Below the pieces are notes generated by a model that was not told the origin of the DNA, did no database searches, and saw only the letters and a list, made by a program, of their open reading frames with translations. From the NCBI RefSeq assembly GCF_000716435.1, contig NZ_JNWO01000004.1, positions 186,001-250,000 on the forward strand: DNA of 64,000 nt, given 5' to 3'. This DNA comes from Streptomyces xylophagus. GTDB lineage: Bacteria; Actinomycetota; Actinomycetes; Streptomycetales; Streptomycetaceae. How positions within the stretch are numbered: the first letter of the stretch is position 1; each line of letters starts with the position of its first letter. Below are positions 50,434-58,268 of the stretch, one piece after another. The position numbers and the translations under genes are program-made.

Positions 50434-50885
50434 CGGGGGATGAGCGGTACCCGCTGCCGCGTGCCGTCATCTTCGACGACACCGCCGCACTGGCCCTCGG
50501 CGCGGGCAACATCATGGCCTCCCGACTCGTCGTCGAGGCCGAGAAGGACCCCGCGCTGCGCGTCTACATCCCGGCACTCAGCCTCGCCGCCGCCGAGCGC
50601 GAGCGGGCCGGGGTCGCCGAACACGTCGGCGCGTTGCCGTCCGTGGCCATCGAGGGGCTCGACTTCGCGGCGGCGACCGCCGTCGGCAAGCGACTGCGAG
50701 GCGTCGGTCGCACCGACGTCGAGGGTGAAGGCGACAAGGGCGAGGTCGACTGGAGCGGCGCCCATGTGCTGCACCTCGCCCTGCCCACCGTCGAGTGGCC
50801 GCGCGGTCGGCCCGTCCTGACCAGGACGCCGACTCGGTATCGCGGTACCGGCATCCGCACGATCCGGATCGTCGAGCAGAACTGA
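50430..50885 (+). CDS. PIN-like toxin candidate
   Basis: This encodes 151 residues from GTG 50430, preceded by GGGGAGG. The layout resembles a PIN domain: an early strand with acids (RAVIFDDTAALALGAGN), a mid helix with IPALSLAAAERERAG, and a late WSGAHVLHLAL followed by GRPVLTRTPTRYRG. In true PIN nucleases the last motif usually has Asp (LTRDPxRY); here it is Thr, so the metal site is incomplete. Paired with the ribbon-helix-helix gene upstream it looks like a VapBC-type module, possibly weakened or with altered chemistry. RNase activity is not certain. Confidence 0.65.
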   Translation: MTGDERYPLPRAVIFDDTAALALGAGNIMASRLVVEAEKDPALRVYIPALSLAAAERERAGVAEHVGALPSVAIEGLDFAAATAVGKRLRGVGRTDVEGEGDKGEVDWSGAHVLHLALPTVEWPRGRPVLTRTPTRYRGTGIRTIRIVEQN

Positions 50886-50889
50886 TCGC

Positions 50890-50933
50890 AAAGGGGGACG
50901 CCCTCGTGGGGGCACCCCCCTTTGTCCGGGCAT
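50890..50933 (+). terminator. Hairpin after the toxin-like gene
   Basis: AAAGGGGG at 50890-50897 pairs with CCCCCTTT at 50926-50933 across a loop of 28 nt that can itself fold. It starts 5 bp after the stop codon. Confidence 0.5.
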
Positions 50934-50983
50934 ATCCTGAAGTAGTCCAACCCGCGCACGCCGATCAGAAGAAGGTGACTGCG

Positions 50984-51274
50984 ATGCGCATGATGCTGAA
51001 AGCGTCCATGGACACCGAGAAGGGGAACGAGGCCATCCGCAACGGGACTCTTGGGAAGTTGATGGAGGAGTCCCTGGAGCAGATCAAGCCCGAGGCGGCC
51101 TACTTCACCGCCGACGGCGGCAAGCGGACCGCGTTCCTGTTCTTCGACCTGAAGGACCCCTCCGACATCCCGTCGATCAGTGAGCCGTTCTTCCTCAACC
51201 TGGGTGCCGAGCTGACCTATACCCCGGTGATGAACGCGGAGGACGTCCAGACGGGTCTCGGCAAGATCCGCTAG
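50984..51274 (+). CDS. Small conserved protein, DUF3303-like
   Basis: This encodes 96 residues: MRMMLKASMDTEKGNEAIRN, then ESLEQIKPEAAYFTADGGKR, TAFLFFDLKDPSDIPSISEP and FFLNLGAELTYTPVMNAED. The one-domain ferredoxin-like alpha/beta pattern and the FFDLKDPSD core resemble small stress- or signal-related proteins annotated as hypothetical in many actinomycetes. No catalytic residues stand out. GAAGG precedes ATG 50984. Its last 4 bases overlap the convergent gene ending at 51271. Confidence 0.7.
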   Translation: MRMMLKASMDTEKGNEAIRNGTLGKLMEESLEQIKPEAAYFTADGGKRTAFLFFDLKDPSDIPSISEPFFLNLGAELTYTPVMNAEDVQTGLGKIR

Positions 51275-51921
51275 CTGAACACGATCATCGAACCCTGCGC
51301 CAGGCTGCGCGTCGCCGCCGCGTGCAGCCCGAGCCAGACGTGGCGTTCCCGGGCGAAGGGACTGGGGTCGTACGGTGCGGCGACGGCTGGTTCCTCCAAC
51401 TCCGTTGGCGCGGCGGGGGGTTCCGGGGTCGCCGGTGGGTTCGCCGGGTCGATGCCGATCGTCGGGGCCACGAACTCCAGCTCGCGCAGGAGGGTTTGGG
51501 ACGAGCCCAACGGGCCGCCGCCGGCGAGGAGTTCGTCGTTCGCGAGGGGGTGCGGGAAGTCGACCGGGACGTAGGCGCCCGCGTGGTCGTAGTGCCAGAC
51601 CAGGTGGGACTGCTGTGCTGTGGTCTCGAACATCTCCAGGAGTTGTTCGTAGTCGCCGCCCAGTTCGTCGACCGGCGTCACCGGGAGACCGCAGACCTGG
51701 AGGAGGTAGGCCCGGCGCAGGAAGTGCAGCGCGTCGTAGTCGAAGCCCGCCACCGGGGCGACCTCCCCGGACAGTCCCGGCATGTACTGGTACACCGGCA
51801 CCGGAGGGAGTCCGGCCTCGGCCAGCAACGCGTTGTAGAGCGCGAGTTCCTCGGCGAACGGATTGTCGGGGGTGTGGCACAACACGTCGACGAGCGGGAC
51901 CAGCCACAGGTCACAGGCCAA
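51271..51921 (-). CDS. Conserved hypothetical actinomycete protein
   Basis: This encodes 216 residues, starting MACDLWLVPLVDVLCHTPDN and containing FAEELALYNALLAEAGLPPV, FDYDALHFLRRAYLLQVCGL, GGDYEQLLEMFETTAQQSHL and WHYDHAGAYVPVDFPHPL. A Pro/Ala-rich linker (about 158-180) leads to a C-terminal ARERHVWLGLHAAATRSLAQ. The central His/Asp-rich segment suggests a folded enzyme-like domain, but I do not know the family. GAGGAGCC precedes ATG 51921. The gene stands alone between convergent and tandem neighbours. Confidence 0.75.
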   Translation of the reverse strand: MACDLWLVPLVDVLCHTPDNPFAEELALYNALLAEAGLPPVPVYQYMPGLSGEVAPVAGFDYDALHFLRRAYLLQVCGLPVTPVDELGGDYEQLLEMFETTAQQSHLVWHYDHAGAYVPVDFPHPLANDELLAGGGPLGSSQTLLRELEFVAPTIGIDPANPPATPEPPAAPTELEEPAVAAPYDPSPFARERHVWLGLHAAATRSLAQGSMIVFS

Positions 51922-52011
51922 AAGAGGGCTCCTCGGTTACTCGCTGCGCAGCGTGGATCTCGCATGGTGGTCAGGCAAGAGTAGGGGGAAGAGTAGTCGG
52001 TACGGCCCGGG

Positions 52012-54468
52012 TCAGCTCCCCTCGTGCAGGTCCCATACCCACACGCCGTCCACCCACTTACCGGGTTTGCCCACCAGCTTTTCCACAGCGGTGCGGAGCT
52101 TGTCGTCGTTGGGTTGTGGAGCGACCACCAACGCCCCCGCGTGCCAGAACGCGAAGTCGGCCTTCGCCTGCGCCTGCCAGTTCTTGCCGATGGTGGGGAT
52201 GACGCCGGTGTAGCGCACGTCCCGCAGCATGTTCGAGGTGTAGCGGGGGGAGGCGCCGTAGATGCCGATGCGGTCCTCGCCGTAGGGGCCGTTGAAATAG
52301 CCGCCCGGCATCTTGAAGCCGAGGCCGGCCGCTGTCTGCCAGTGCATGGGCTCCGCCGCGCCGGGGTCGGCGAGCGGGATCGGGACCAGGGATTCGCCGT
52401 CGCGGACGTACGACTTGTAGGTGCCGTCCATGAAGAAGGCCGGTACCGCCGCCCGGTCCACAGCCTTGAGGGGTGCGGGGATGATCGGGATCAGGGCCAT
52501 GCACACGGCCAGCAGGCCCACGTACTGCGTGCCGAGTTGGCGCGTCGCCGCCAGCTTCTCCACCGCGATCGCCAGCAGCATGCCGAGCGCCGGTGCGCAG
52601 ATCATCGCCACCCGGCCCTCGATCACCGACTCGAAGAGCGGCTTGTGGGCGAGCAGGGCCCAGGGGCCGGGATAGATCGTGTCCGTGAGCGGGATGCGGA
52701 TCTTGGGGCCCATCGACAGGATCGCCGCCGCGATCGCCGTGAACGCCAGCGCCTTGACGAGCGCGTGCTCCCACAGGCGTACGACGATCGCGAACGCGAG
52801 GGCGACGAGCGGCCAGCCGTAGAAGGCGTTCTGTTCGGTGGGGTTGAGGGAGAGGGAGTTGGCCCGGATCTCGTTGCCCGCGATCAGGGAGCGTTCGGCG
52901 AAGGAGAGCAGGGCGAGCGGGCTGTTGCCGGCGTTGTCGCCGTGCAGGACGCTCTTGTAGCTCTGCGGGCCCGCGAACTGGTAGTAGAGCGGGATCAGGA
53001 TGATCGGCGCGCAGACCGCCGCCGCGATGCCGAGGCCCTTGAGCAGGGGGCGCCAAGAGGCCCTGACGACCTCCCTGTTGAGGACTCCGTAGGACGCGGC
53101 GAACAGGACCATGCCGATCGACGCGAGGAGTAACGGCTCCTCGCCGAGGAAGATCTGGTAGGCCGCCATCACGCCGAGCACGATGCCGTCGCGGACCACC
53201 CGCGTGCCCGCGCACAGGCGCAGGGCGCGGTCGATGATCAGCGGGATCATGAAGAGGATGACGAAGTTCGGGTGCGCGTTGGCGTGGCTGACCATCGGCG
53301 GGGCGAAGGCCGCGAGCGAGGCGCCGACGAAGGCCGCGGCCCGTTGCCGTACGACCCGCTTCACGATCAGCCAGTACCAGGCGGCGGCCGTGGCCGCGAG
53401 GCCCAGCGCCATGCAGACGCTGAGGGAGACCGCGGGGCCTGCCAGCAGGGTCAGGGGCGCGAAGGGGACCGACAGGCCCAGCATGACCGTGTTGGCCATG
53501 AGGTTCACGCCGTCGGGGAAGCCCTGGAGGTTCGAGAAGAACGGGTTGTGGAGATGGGCGACGTTGTCGGCCGTGACCGCGAAGAACCACTCCCACTGGT
53601 TCTGGTCCTGGAGGGAGTCCTCCAGGTAACGGTGGTTCGGGTCGAAGAAACGGCCCGAGTAGAGGGCCACCGACATGAGGAGGAAGAGAACGGTGACAAG
53701 GATGTCGGCCGGGCGCAGGGCGCGGGCGCGGAGGCGGGCGAGTTCGGTGAGGACCCGGGCGTAGTCCAGGGGCCGTACCTTCGAACCGGTCTGGTGGGCC
53801 CAGCGCACCGGTACCTCGGCGACCTCCCAGTCGGCGCGGCGGAAGTGCTGGAGGACTTCTACGTCGATGCCCCAGCCGTTGATGCGGGAGGCGGCGAAGG
53901 CCTCGCGGGCGCGGTCGCCCTCGAAGAGCTTGAAGCCGCACTGGGTGTCGCGTATGCCGGGCACCGCGGCCTGGCGTATGAGGAAGTTGCCCGCGCGGCC
54001 CAGGAGTTCACGGACCGGATGCTGGTGGCTCTCGATCGTCGCGCCCGGCACGGCCCGGGAGCCTATGGCCGCCGCGCGGCCCTCGCCCAGCTCCTTGTCG
54101 AGTTTCTCCAACTCCTCGATGGGCGCGGCCAGATCGGCGTCGGTGACCAGGACCCGGCGCCCGCGCGAGGCCGCGACGCCGAGGCGCAGGGCGTGGCCCT
54201 TGCCGCGGTTGCGCGGGCTGGTGACCAACCGCACACGGGGATTGTCGAGGGAGCGGGAGGTGACGAGCTCCCTCGTCCCGTCGTCGGAGCCGTCGTCGGC
54301 GACGAGGATCTCCCAGTCGCCGAAACGGCTCTCGTTGTCCCGCAGATACGTGGTGATCGCGTCGAGCGTCGGCCCGAGCCGCCGTTCCTCGTTGTAGGCG
54401 GGCACGACGACGCTGAGATCCACGACGACACTGTCCACGGCCGGAGCGGCCCTTTCCGGTCCGGTCAC
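52012..54468 (-). CDS. Fusion of GT2 glycosyltransferase and multi-TM (GT-C-like) domain
   Basis: This encodes 818 residues from GTG 54468. Residues about 17-240 form a DPM1/dolichyl-phosphate-glucosyltransferase-like GT2: LSVVVPAYNEERRLGPTLDA, VADDGSDDGT, RGKGHALRLG, the DxD-type TDADLAAP, DTQCGFKLFEGD and EVPVRWAHQTGSKV. From about 253 there are eleven or so hydrophobic helices (ILVTVLFLLMSVALYSG onward) with a long outer loop, and a soluble C-terminal domain of about 130 residues. The likely work is to make a polyprenyl-phospho-sugar and use it on the outer face; these are normally separate proteins. It overlaps the GntR gene by GTGA. Confidence 0.88.
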   Translation of the reverse strand: MTGPERAAPAVDSVVVDLSVVVPAYNEERRLGPTLDAITTYLRDNESRFGDWEILVADDGSDDGTRELVTSRSLDNPRVRLVTSPRNRGKGHALRLGVAASRGRRVLVTDADLAAPIEELEKLDKELGEGRAAAIGSRAVPGATIESHQHPVRELLGRAGNFLIRQAAVPGIRDTQCGFKLFEGDRAREAFAASRINGWGIDVEVLQHFRRADWEVAEVPVRWAHQTGSKVRPLDYARVLTELARLRARALRPADILVTVLFLLMSVALYSGRFFDPNHRYLEDSLQDQNQWEWFFAVTADNVAHLHNPFFSNLQGFPDGVNLMANTVMLGLSVPFAPLTLLAGPAVSLSVCMALGLAATAAAWYWLIVKRVVRQRAAAFVGASLAAFAPPMVSHANAHPNFVILFMIPLIIDRALRLCAGTRVVRDGIVLGVMAAYQIFLGEEPLLLASIGMVLFAASYGVLNREVVRASWRPLLKGLGIAAAVCAPIILIPLYYQFAGPQSYKSVLHGDNAGNSPLALLSFAERSLIAGNEIRANSLSLNPTEQNAFYGWPLVALAFAIVVRLWEHALVKALAFTAIAAAILSMGPKIRIPLTDTIYPGPWALLAHKPLFESVIEGRVAMICAPALGMLLAIAVEKLAATRQLGTQYVGLLAVCMALIPIIPAPLKAVDRAAVPAFFMDGTYKSYVRDGESLVPIPLADPGAAEPMHWQTAAGLGFKMPGGYFNGPYGEDRIGIYGASPRYTSNMLRDVRYTGVIPTIGKNWQAQAKADFAFWHAGALVVAPQPNDDKLRTAVEKLVGKPGKWVDGVWVWDLHEGS

Positions 54469-55166
54469 CGGGCGGCCAGCCGCTCGATGAGGTCGAGGGA
54501 GTGTTTGTTGTACGCGAGGACGATCGCGCGCGCGGCCGGGGTGTCGCGGCGCGCCAGGGCGTCGACCAGTTCGGTGTGTTCGGACCACAACTGCCCGCGC
54601 AGATCGGTCAGTCGGCGCAGATGCTGCACCGTGCACACCCAGGACTGGACGCGCAGCCGGTGCAGGAAGTCGCCGAGGTAGGGATTGCCGAACATGGTGC
54701 TCAACTCGCGCCAGTAGCGCAGGTCGTAGCCGATCAGGATGGTGAGGTCACCGGCGTCGGCGGCGCGCTGCGCCTCCTCGCCACGGCGGCGGACCCCGGC
54801 GAGCGCGGCGACCGTACGGGGGTCCTCGGTGCGGTCGAAGACGGGGTGGCCCTCGGCGAGGGCCAGGAACATGCCCTCGGTGACCAGGGCGCGGGCCTCG
54901 ATCATGCCGCGGTGGTCGGCCACCGAGTACTCGTGGACGCGGAAGCCGCGGTGCTGGTCGGCTTCCAGGAGCCCCTGCGCGGAGAGATCGACGAGGGCTT
55001 CCCGGACCGGGGTCGCGGAGACGCCGTACTGCTCGGCGATCTCCTTCACCGTGAATTCCTGGCCCGGTTGGAGCCGGCCGGCCAGGACCTCGTCGCGAAG
55101 CGCGTCGGCGATCTGCTGCCGCAGGGTGCTGCGGGTCACGGCGCCGTTGCCGCTGCTTCCGGGCAT
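54465..55166 (-). CDS. GntR-family regulator, FCD/FadR type
   Basis: This encodes 233 residues. The winged HTH is at about 12-75 (RQQIADALRDEVLAGRLQPG, then EFTVKEIAEQYGVSATPVRE and ALVDLSAQGLLEADQHRGFR). The helical FCD effector domain has MIEARALVTEGMFLALA and DLRYWRELSTMFGNPYL with later HTELVDALARRD. ATG 55166 follows GGGAGA; the open frame runs to 55223, but the palindrome 55203-55220 would then lie in the coding part, which supports the shorter form. It overlaps the glycosyltransferase gene, its probable target. Confidence 0.9.
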   Translation of the reverse strand: MPGSSGNGAVTRSTLRQQIADALRDEVLAGRLQPGQEFTVKEIAEQYGVSATPVREALVDLSAQGLLEADQHRGFRVHEYSVADHRGMIEARALVTEGMFLALAEGHPVFDRTEDPRTVAALAGVRRRGEEAQRAADAGDLTILIGYDLRYWRELSTMFGNPYLGDFLHRLRVQSWVCTVQHLRRLTDLRGQLWSEHTELVDALARRDTPAARAIVLAYNKHSLDLIERLAAR

Positions 55167-55202
55167 CGTCGGAGCGTCTCCCTCATCGCGTTCGATGGCG
55201 TA

Positions 55203-55220
55203 CTCGTATATGTCTACGAG
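55203..55220. promoter_or_regulatory. Palindrome CTCGTA-N6-TACGAG before the GntR gene
   Basis: CTCGTA (55203-55208) and TACGAG (55215-55220) are exact inverse complements, 37-54 bp before ATG 55166. FadR-type GntR proteins bind sites of this size, so it is likely autoregulatory. Confidence 0.6.
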
Positions 55221-55321
55221 CACGCCACCTTACGCGTTCGGGTTCCCGCCCTGCCCGAATGCGGGCACCAGTTGAACGGACCCGCCCATTCCGGGCGTTA
55301 AGAGGTGTATTCGGCGGCGTA

Positions 55322-56677
55322 TTACGAGGTGAATTCGTCCGCCACCGAGAGCGCCGTGTCCAGGGCGGCGAGGCCCTCCTTCAGTTCGGCCTCGGTCACA
55401 TTGAGCGGCGGGACGACGTGGGTGCGGTTCATGTTGATGAAGGGCCACAGCCCCTGCTGCTTCGCGGCGGCCCCGAACGCGGCCATCGCCGCGTTCGCCT
55501 CACCGGCCGCGTTGTACGGCACCAGCGGCTCGCGCGTCTCCCGGTCCTTCACCAGCTCCAGCGCCCAGAACATCCCGACACCCCGCACCTCGCCGACACT
55601 CGGGTGCCGCTCGGCCAGCGCGCGCAGGGCGGGCTCGACGACGGTCGGACCGAGGTGCTTCGCGTTCTCTACGACGCCCTCCTCGGCCATGACATTGATC
55701 GTCGCCACGGCGGCGGCACAGGCCAGCGGGTGGCCCGAGTACGTCAGTCCGCCCGGGTAGGGCCGCTTGCCGAAGGTCTCCGCGATCGCGCCGGAGATGG
55801 CGACCCCGCCGAGCGGCACGTATCCGCTGTTCACGCCCTTGGCGAAGGTCATCAGGTCCGGTACGACGTCGAACAGGTCGGCCGCGAACCACTCACCGGT
55901 CCGCCCGAACCCGGCCATCACCTCGTCGAGGATGAAGACGATCCCGTACTTGTCGCAGATCTCACGCACACCGGCGAGATAACCGGGCGGCGGCACCATG
56001 ATCCCGGCGGTGCCCGGCACGGTCTCCAGGACGATCGCGGCGACCGTGGCCGGCCCCTCGAAGGTGATCGTCGTCTCCAGGTGTTCCAGCGCCCGCGCGC
56101 ACTCCTGCTCCTCGGTCTCCGCGTAGAAGCGGGACCGGTAGAGGAAGGGCGCCCAGAAGTGCACGACCCCGGCCGAGGCGCTGTCGCTGGCCCAACGGCG
56201 GGGATCGCCGGTGAGGTTGATCGCCTGCTGCGTACCGCCGTGGTACGAGCGGTAGGCGGAGAGCACCTTGGCCCGCCCGGTGTGCAGCCGGGCCATGCGC
56301 GTCGCGTGCTCGATGGCGTCCGCGCCACCGTTGGTGAAGAAGATCTTGTCCAGGTCCCCGGGCGTCCGCTCGGCGATCAGCCGGGCCGCCTCGGACCGGG
56401 CCTCGATCGCGAACGCGGGCGCGAAGGTCGTCATCGTCGCGGCCTGCTCCTGGATCGCGGCGACGACCTTCGGGTGCTGGTAGCCGATGTTCGTGTAGAC
56501 GAGCCCGCTGGTGAAGTCCAGGTAGCGCCTGCCGTCGTAGTCCCAGAAGTACGACCCCTCCGCGCCGGCCACGGCGAGCGGGTCGATGAGCTCCTGCGCG
56601 GACCAGGAGTGGAACACGTGCGCACGGTCCGCGGCCTTCACGGCGGCGCCGGCCTGGGGGTTGGGCTGAGGGGTCAT
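55322..56677 (-). CDS. Class III aminotransferase (omega-amino acid/aspartate family)
   Basis: This encodes 451 residues, a fold-type I PLP enzyme: FHSWSAQELIDPLAVAGAEG, YLDFTSGLVYTNIGYQHPKV, FFTNGGADAIEHATRMARLH, the acidic FILDEVMAGFGRTGEW, and Lys280 in MTFAKGVNSGYVPLGG as the Schiff-base lysine. Relatives transfer amino groups from beta-alanine, taurine or similar terminal amines to pyruvate or 2-oxoglutarate. ATG 56677 fits the family N-terminus, although it has no clear Shine-Dalgarno; an open frame extends to 56824. The precise substrate is undetermined. Confidence 0.92.
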   Translation of the reverse strand: MTPQPNPQAGAAVKAADRAHVFHSWSAQELIDPLAVAGAEGSYFWDYDGRRYLDFTSGLVYTNIGYQHPKVVAAIQEQAATMTTFAPAFAIEARSEAARLIAERTPGDLDKIFFTNGGADAIEHATRMARLHTGRAKVLSAYRSYHGGTQQAINLTGDPRRWASDSASAGVVHFWAPFLYRSRFYAETEEQECARALEHLETTITFEGPATVAAIVLETVPGTAGIMVPPPGYLAGVREICDKYGIVFILDEVMAGFGRTGEWFAADLFDVVPDLMTFAKGVNSGYVPLGGVAISGAIAETFGKRPYPGGLTYSGHPLACAAAVATINVMAEEGVVENAKHLGPTVVEPALRALAERHPSVGEVRGVGMFWALELVKDRETREPLVPYNAAGEANAAMAAFGAAAKQQGLWPFINMNRTHVVPPLNVTEAELKEGLAALDTALSVADEFTS

Positions 56678-56808
56678 GCGGGTGAGCGTAAATGTCCGCG
56701 ATGCGGAAGCGATATCGGCGTCCTGTCTGTGGTCGGGGGGTTTCCGCGACAGGTTGTCCATCGAGTCGGCCCCATGGGACCGCCGTCGGATTGCCCGTCG
56801 AACAGAAC

Positions 56809-56842
56809 GACAGTATGCTGTCATAAAAGCAGTATCCTGTCA
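56809..56842 (+). promoter_or_regulatory. Two near-identical operator sites before the PfpI-MarR pair
   Basis: GACAGTATGCTGTC (56809-56822, palindromic) and GCAGTATCCTGTCA (56829-56842) share AGTATNCTGTCATA with a 19-bp period and end 18 bp before ATG 56860. They suit repression by the MarR protein of the same operon. Confidence 0.65.
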
Positions 56843-56859
56843 TAGTGGCTGGAGGAGTC

Positions 56860-57477
56860 ATGAGCAGCAGCGACACCCGCAAGCCCGTGCACCTCGCCGT
56901 GTACGACACCCTCGCCGACTGGGAGACGGGTCACACGACCGCCCATCTCGCCCGCGCCGGGTACGAGATCCGGACGGTCGGCCCGTCCCGTGAGCCGGTG
57001 GTGAGCATCGGCGGGCTCCGTATCGCACCGGACCTGGCCCTGGACGACGTACGACCGGAGGACAGTTCGCTGCTGATCCTGCCGGGCGCCGACCTGTGGG
57101 ACACGGGGGACGATCTCGCCCCCTTCGCCCGTACGGCACGGGAGTTCCTCGACGCCGGTGTCCCCGTCGCCGCGATCTGCGGGGCGACGGCCGGGCTCGC
57201 GCGCGAGGGGCTGCTCGACGACCGGGACCACACCGGCGCGGTCTCCTTCTATCTGGCGGCCACCGGGTACGGCGGCGGGGAGCGGTACGTCGACGCGGAC
57301 GCCGTGACCGACGGGAAGCTGGTCACCGCCGGGCCCACCGAGCCCGTCGCCTTCGCCCGGGAGGTCTTCGGGCTGCTCGGGGTGTACGAGGGCGAGGTGC
57401 TCGACGCCTGGTACCGGCTGTTCCACGACTCGGACGCGGAGGCGTACGCCGTACTGCAGAAGGCCGACGCGCTGTGA
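56860..57477 (+). CDS. DJ-1/PfpI (ThiJ) family protein
   Basis: This encodes 205 residues. The nucleophile elbow is AAICGATAGLA with Cys107, and the early acid is in LAVYDTLADWETG near residue 22, the layout of class I amidotransferase-like DJ-1/PfpI proteins. Others are LLILPGADLWD and VSFYLAATGYGGGERYVDAD. Members act as glyoxalases, chaperones or isonitrile hydratases; which one applies is not clear. TGGAGGAG precedes ATG 56860. The stop overlaps the MarR gene (GTGA), so the two are coupled; AGTATNCTGTC operators lie upstream. Confidence 0.9.
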   Translation: MSSSDTRKPVHLAVYDTLADWETGHTTAHLARAGYEIRTVGPSREPVVSIGGLRIAPDLALDDVRPEDSSLLILPGADLWDTGDDLAPFARTAREFLDAGVPVAAICGATAGLAREGLLDDRDHTGAVSFYLAATGYGGGERYVDADAVTDGKLVTAGPTEPVAFAREVFGLLGVYEGEVLDAWYRLFHDSDAEAYAVLQKADAL

Positions 57478-57956
57478 GCCGTGAGCGTCAGGAGCTGCTC
57501 AGCCGCAGCGCCCTCGGGGTCTTCCGGCTGAACGGCCAATTCCTCGCCGTGGCGGAGGAGTTGGCGCGGCCCGCCGGGCTCACCGCCGCCTGGTGGCAGG
57601 TGCTCGGCGCGGTCCTGGGGGAGCCGTTGCCGGTCTCCGGGATCGCCCGGGCCATGGGCATCACCCGGCAGAGCGTGCAGCGGATCGCCGATCTGCTGGT
57701 GGAGCGGGGGCTGGCGGAGTACCGGGCCAACCCCGCGCACCGACGGGCCAAGCTGCTGGCACCGACGGGGGAGGGGCGGGCGGCCGTCGCGCGCATCGGT
57801 CCGGGGCACATGGCCTACGCGGACCGGCTGGCGGAGGCGTTCGGCCAGGCGCGGCTCGCGGAGGCGGTGGAGGTGCTGGAGCGGCTGTCGGCGGTGCTCG
57901 ACGAACTCGGGCCGCCTGATCGTGACGCCCTCGGGGTGCGTGGTGACGAGCGGTGA
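57474..57956 (+). CDS. MarR-family transcriptional regulator
   Basis: This encodes 160 residues from GTG 57474, inside the end of the PfpI gene. The winged HTH reads LTAAWWQVLGAVLGEPLPVS, then GIARAMGITRQSVQRIADLL and VERGLAEYRANPAHRRAKLL. Helices before and after it form the dimer interface (LSRSALGVFRLNGQFLAVAE; AVEVLERLSAVLDEL). It probably binds the two sites at 56809-56842 and is induced by a small phenolic or electrophile. The end of the gene is echoed by an imperfect repeat at about 58050. Confidence 0.92.
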   Translation: MSRERQELLSRSALGVFRLNGQFLAVAEELARPAGLTAAWWQVLGAVLGEPLPVSGIARAMGITRQSVQRIADLLVERGLAEYRANPAHRRAKLLAPTGEGRAAVARIGPGHMAYADRLAEAFGQARLAEAVEVLERLSAVLDELGPPDRDALGVRGDER

Positions 57957-58268
57957 CGAGACCGGGGCGGCTTCGCCGTGCGGGGGCGGCGCGGTTCTGT
58001 GGTGTTCGGTGAACTCGGCCGGCCTGATCCCGAGGGTCTCCGCCCTCCGCCCGCCTGATCCGGATGCCCTCGGCCCTCCCGGTGACGGGCGATGACGAGG
58101 GGTGTGACGGGCACGGCTTGGCCGTTACGGAACCGTAGACACCTCTCCATCCGTCCCGTCGATTCCCCGCACTATTCTCGGGCTGTTCCCGTTCTGTCGC
58201 GGAGCACAGGGGTGCGACAGGGGTGTGACCGGGGCGTGACCGGGGATTTCAGGGGAGGCGGCGCGGTC
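57957..58268. other. Non-coding gap with an imperfect echo of the MarR gene end
   Basis: Bases about 58052-58100 resemble 57913-57960 (the last codons of the MarR gene) at roughly four of five positions, with shared CGCCTGATC and GCCCTCGG and GGTGACG. The rest has no gene; the promoter of the kinase at 58269 must lie near its 3' end. Confidence 0.45.
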
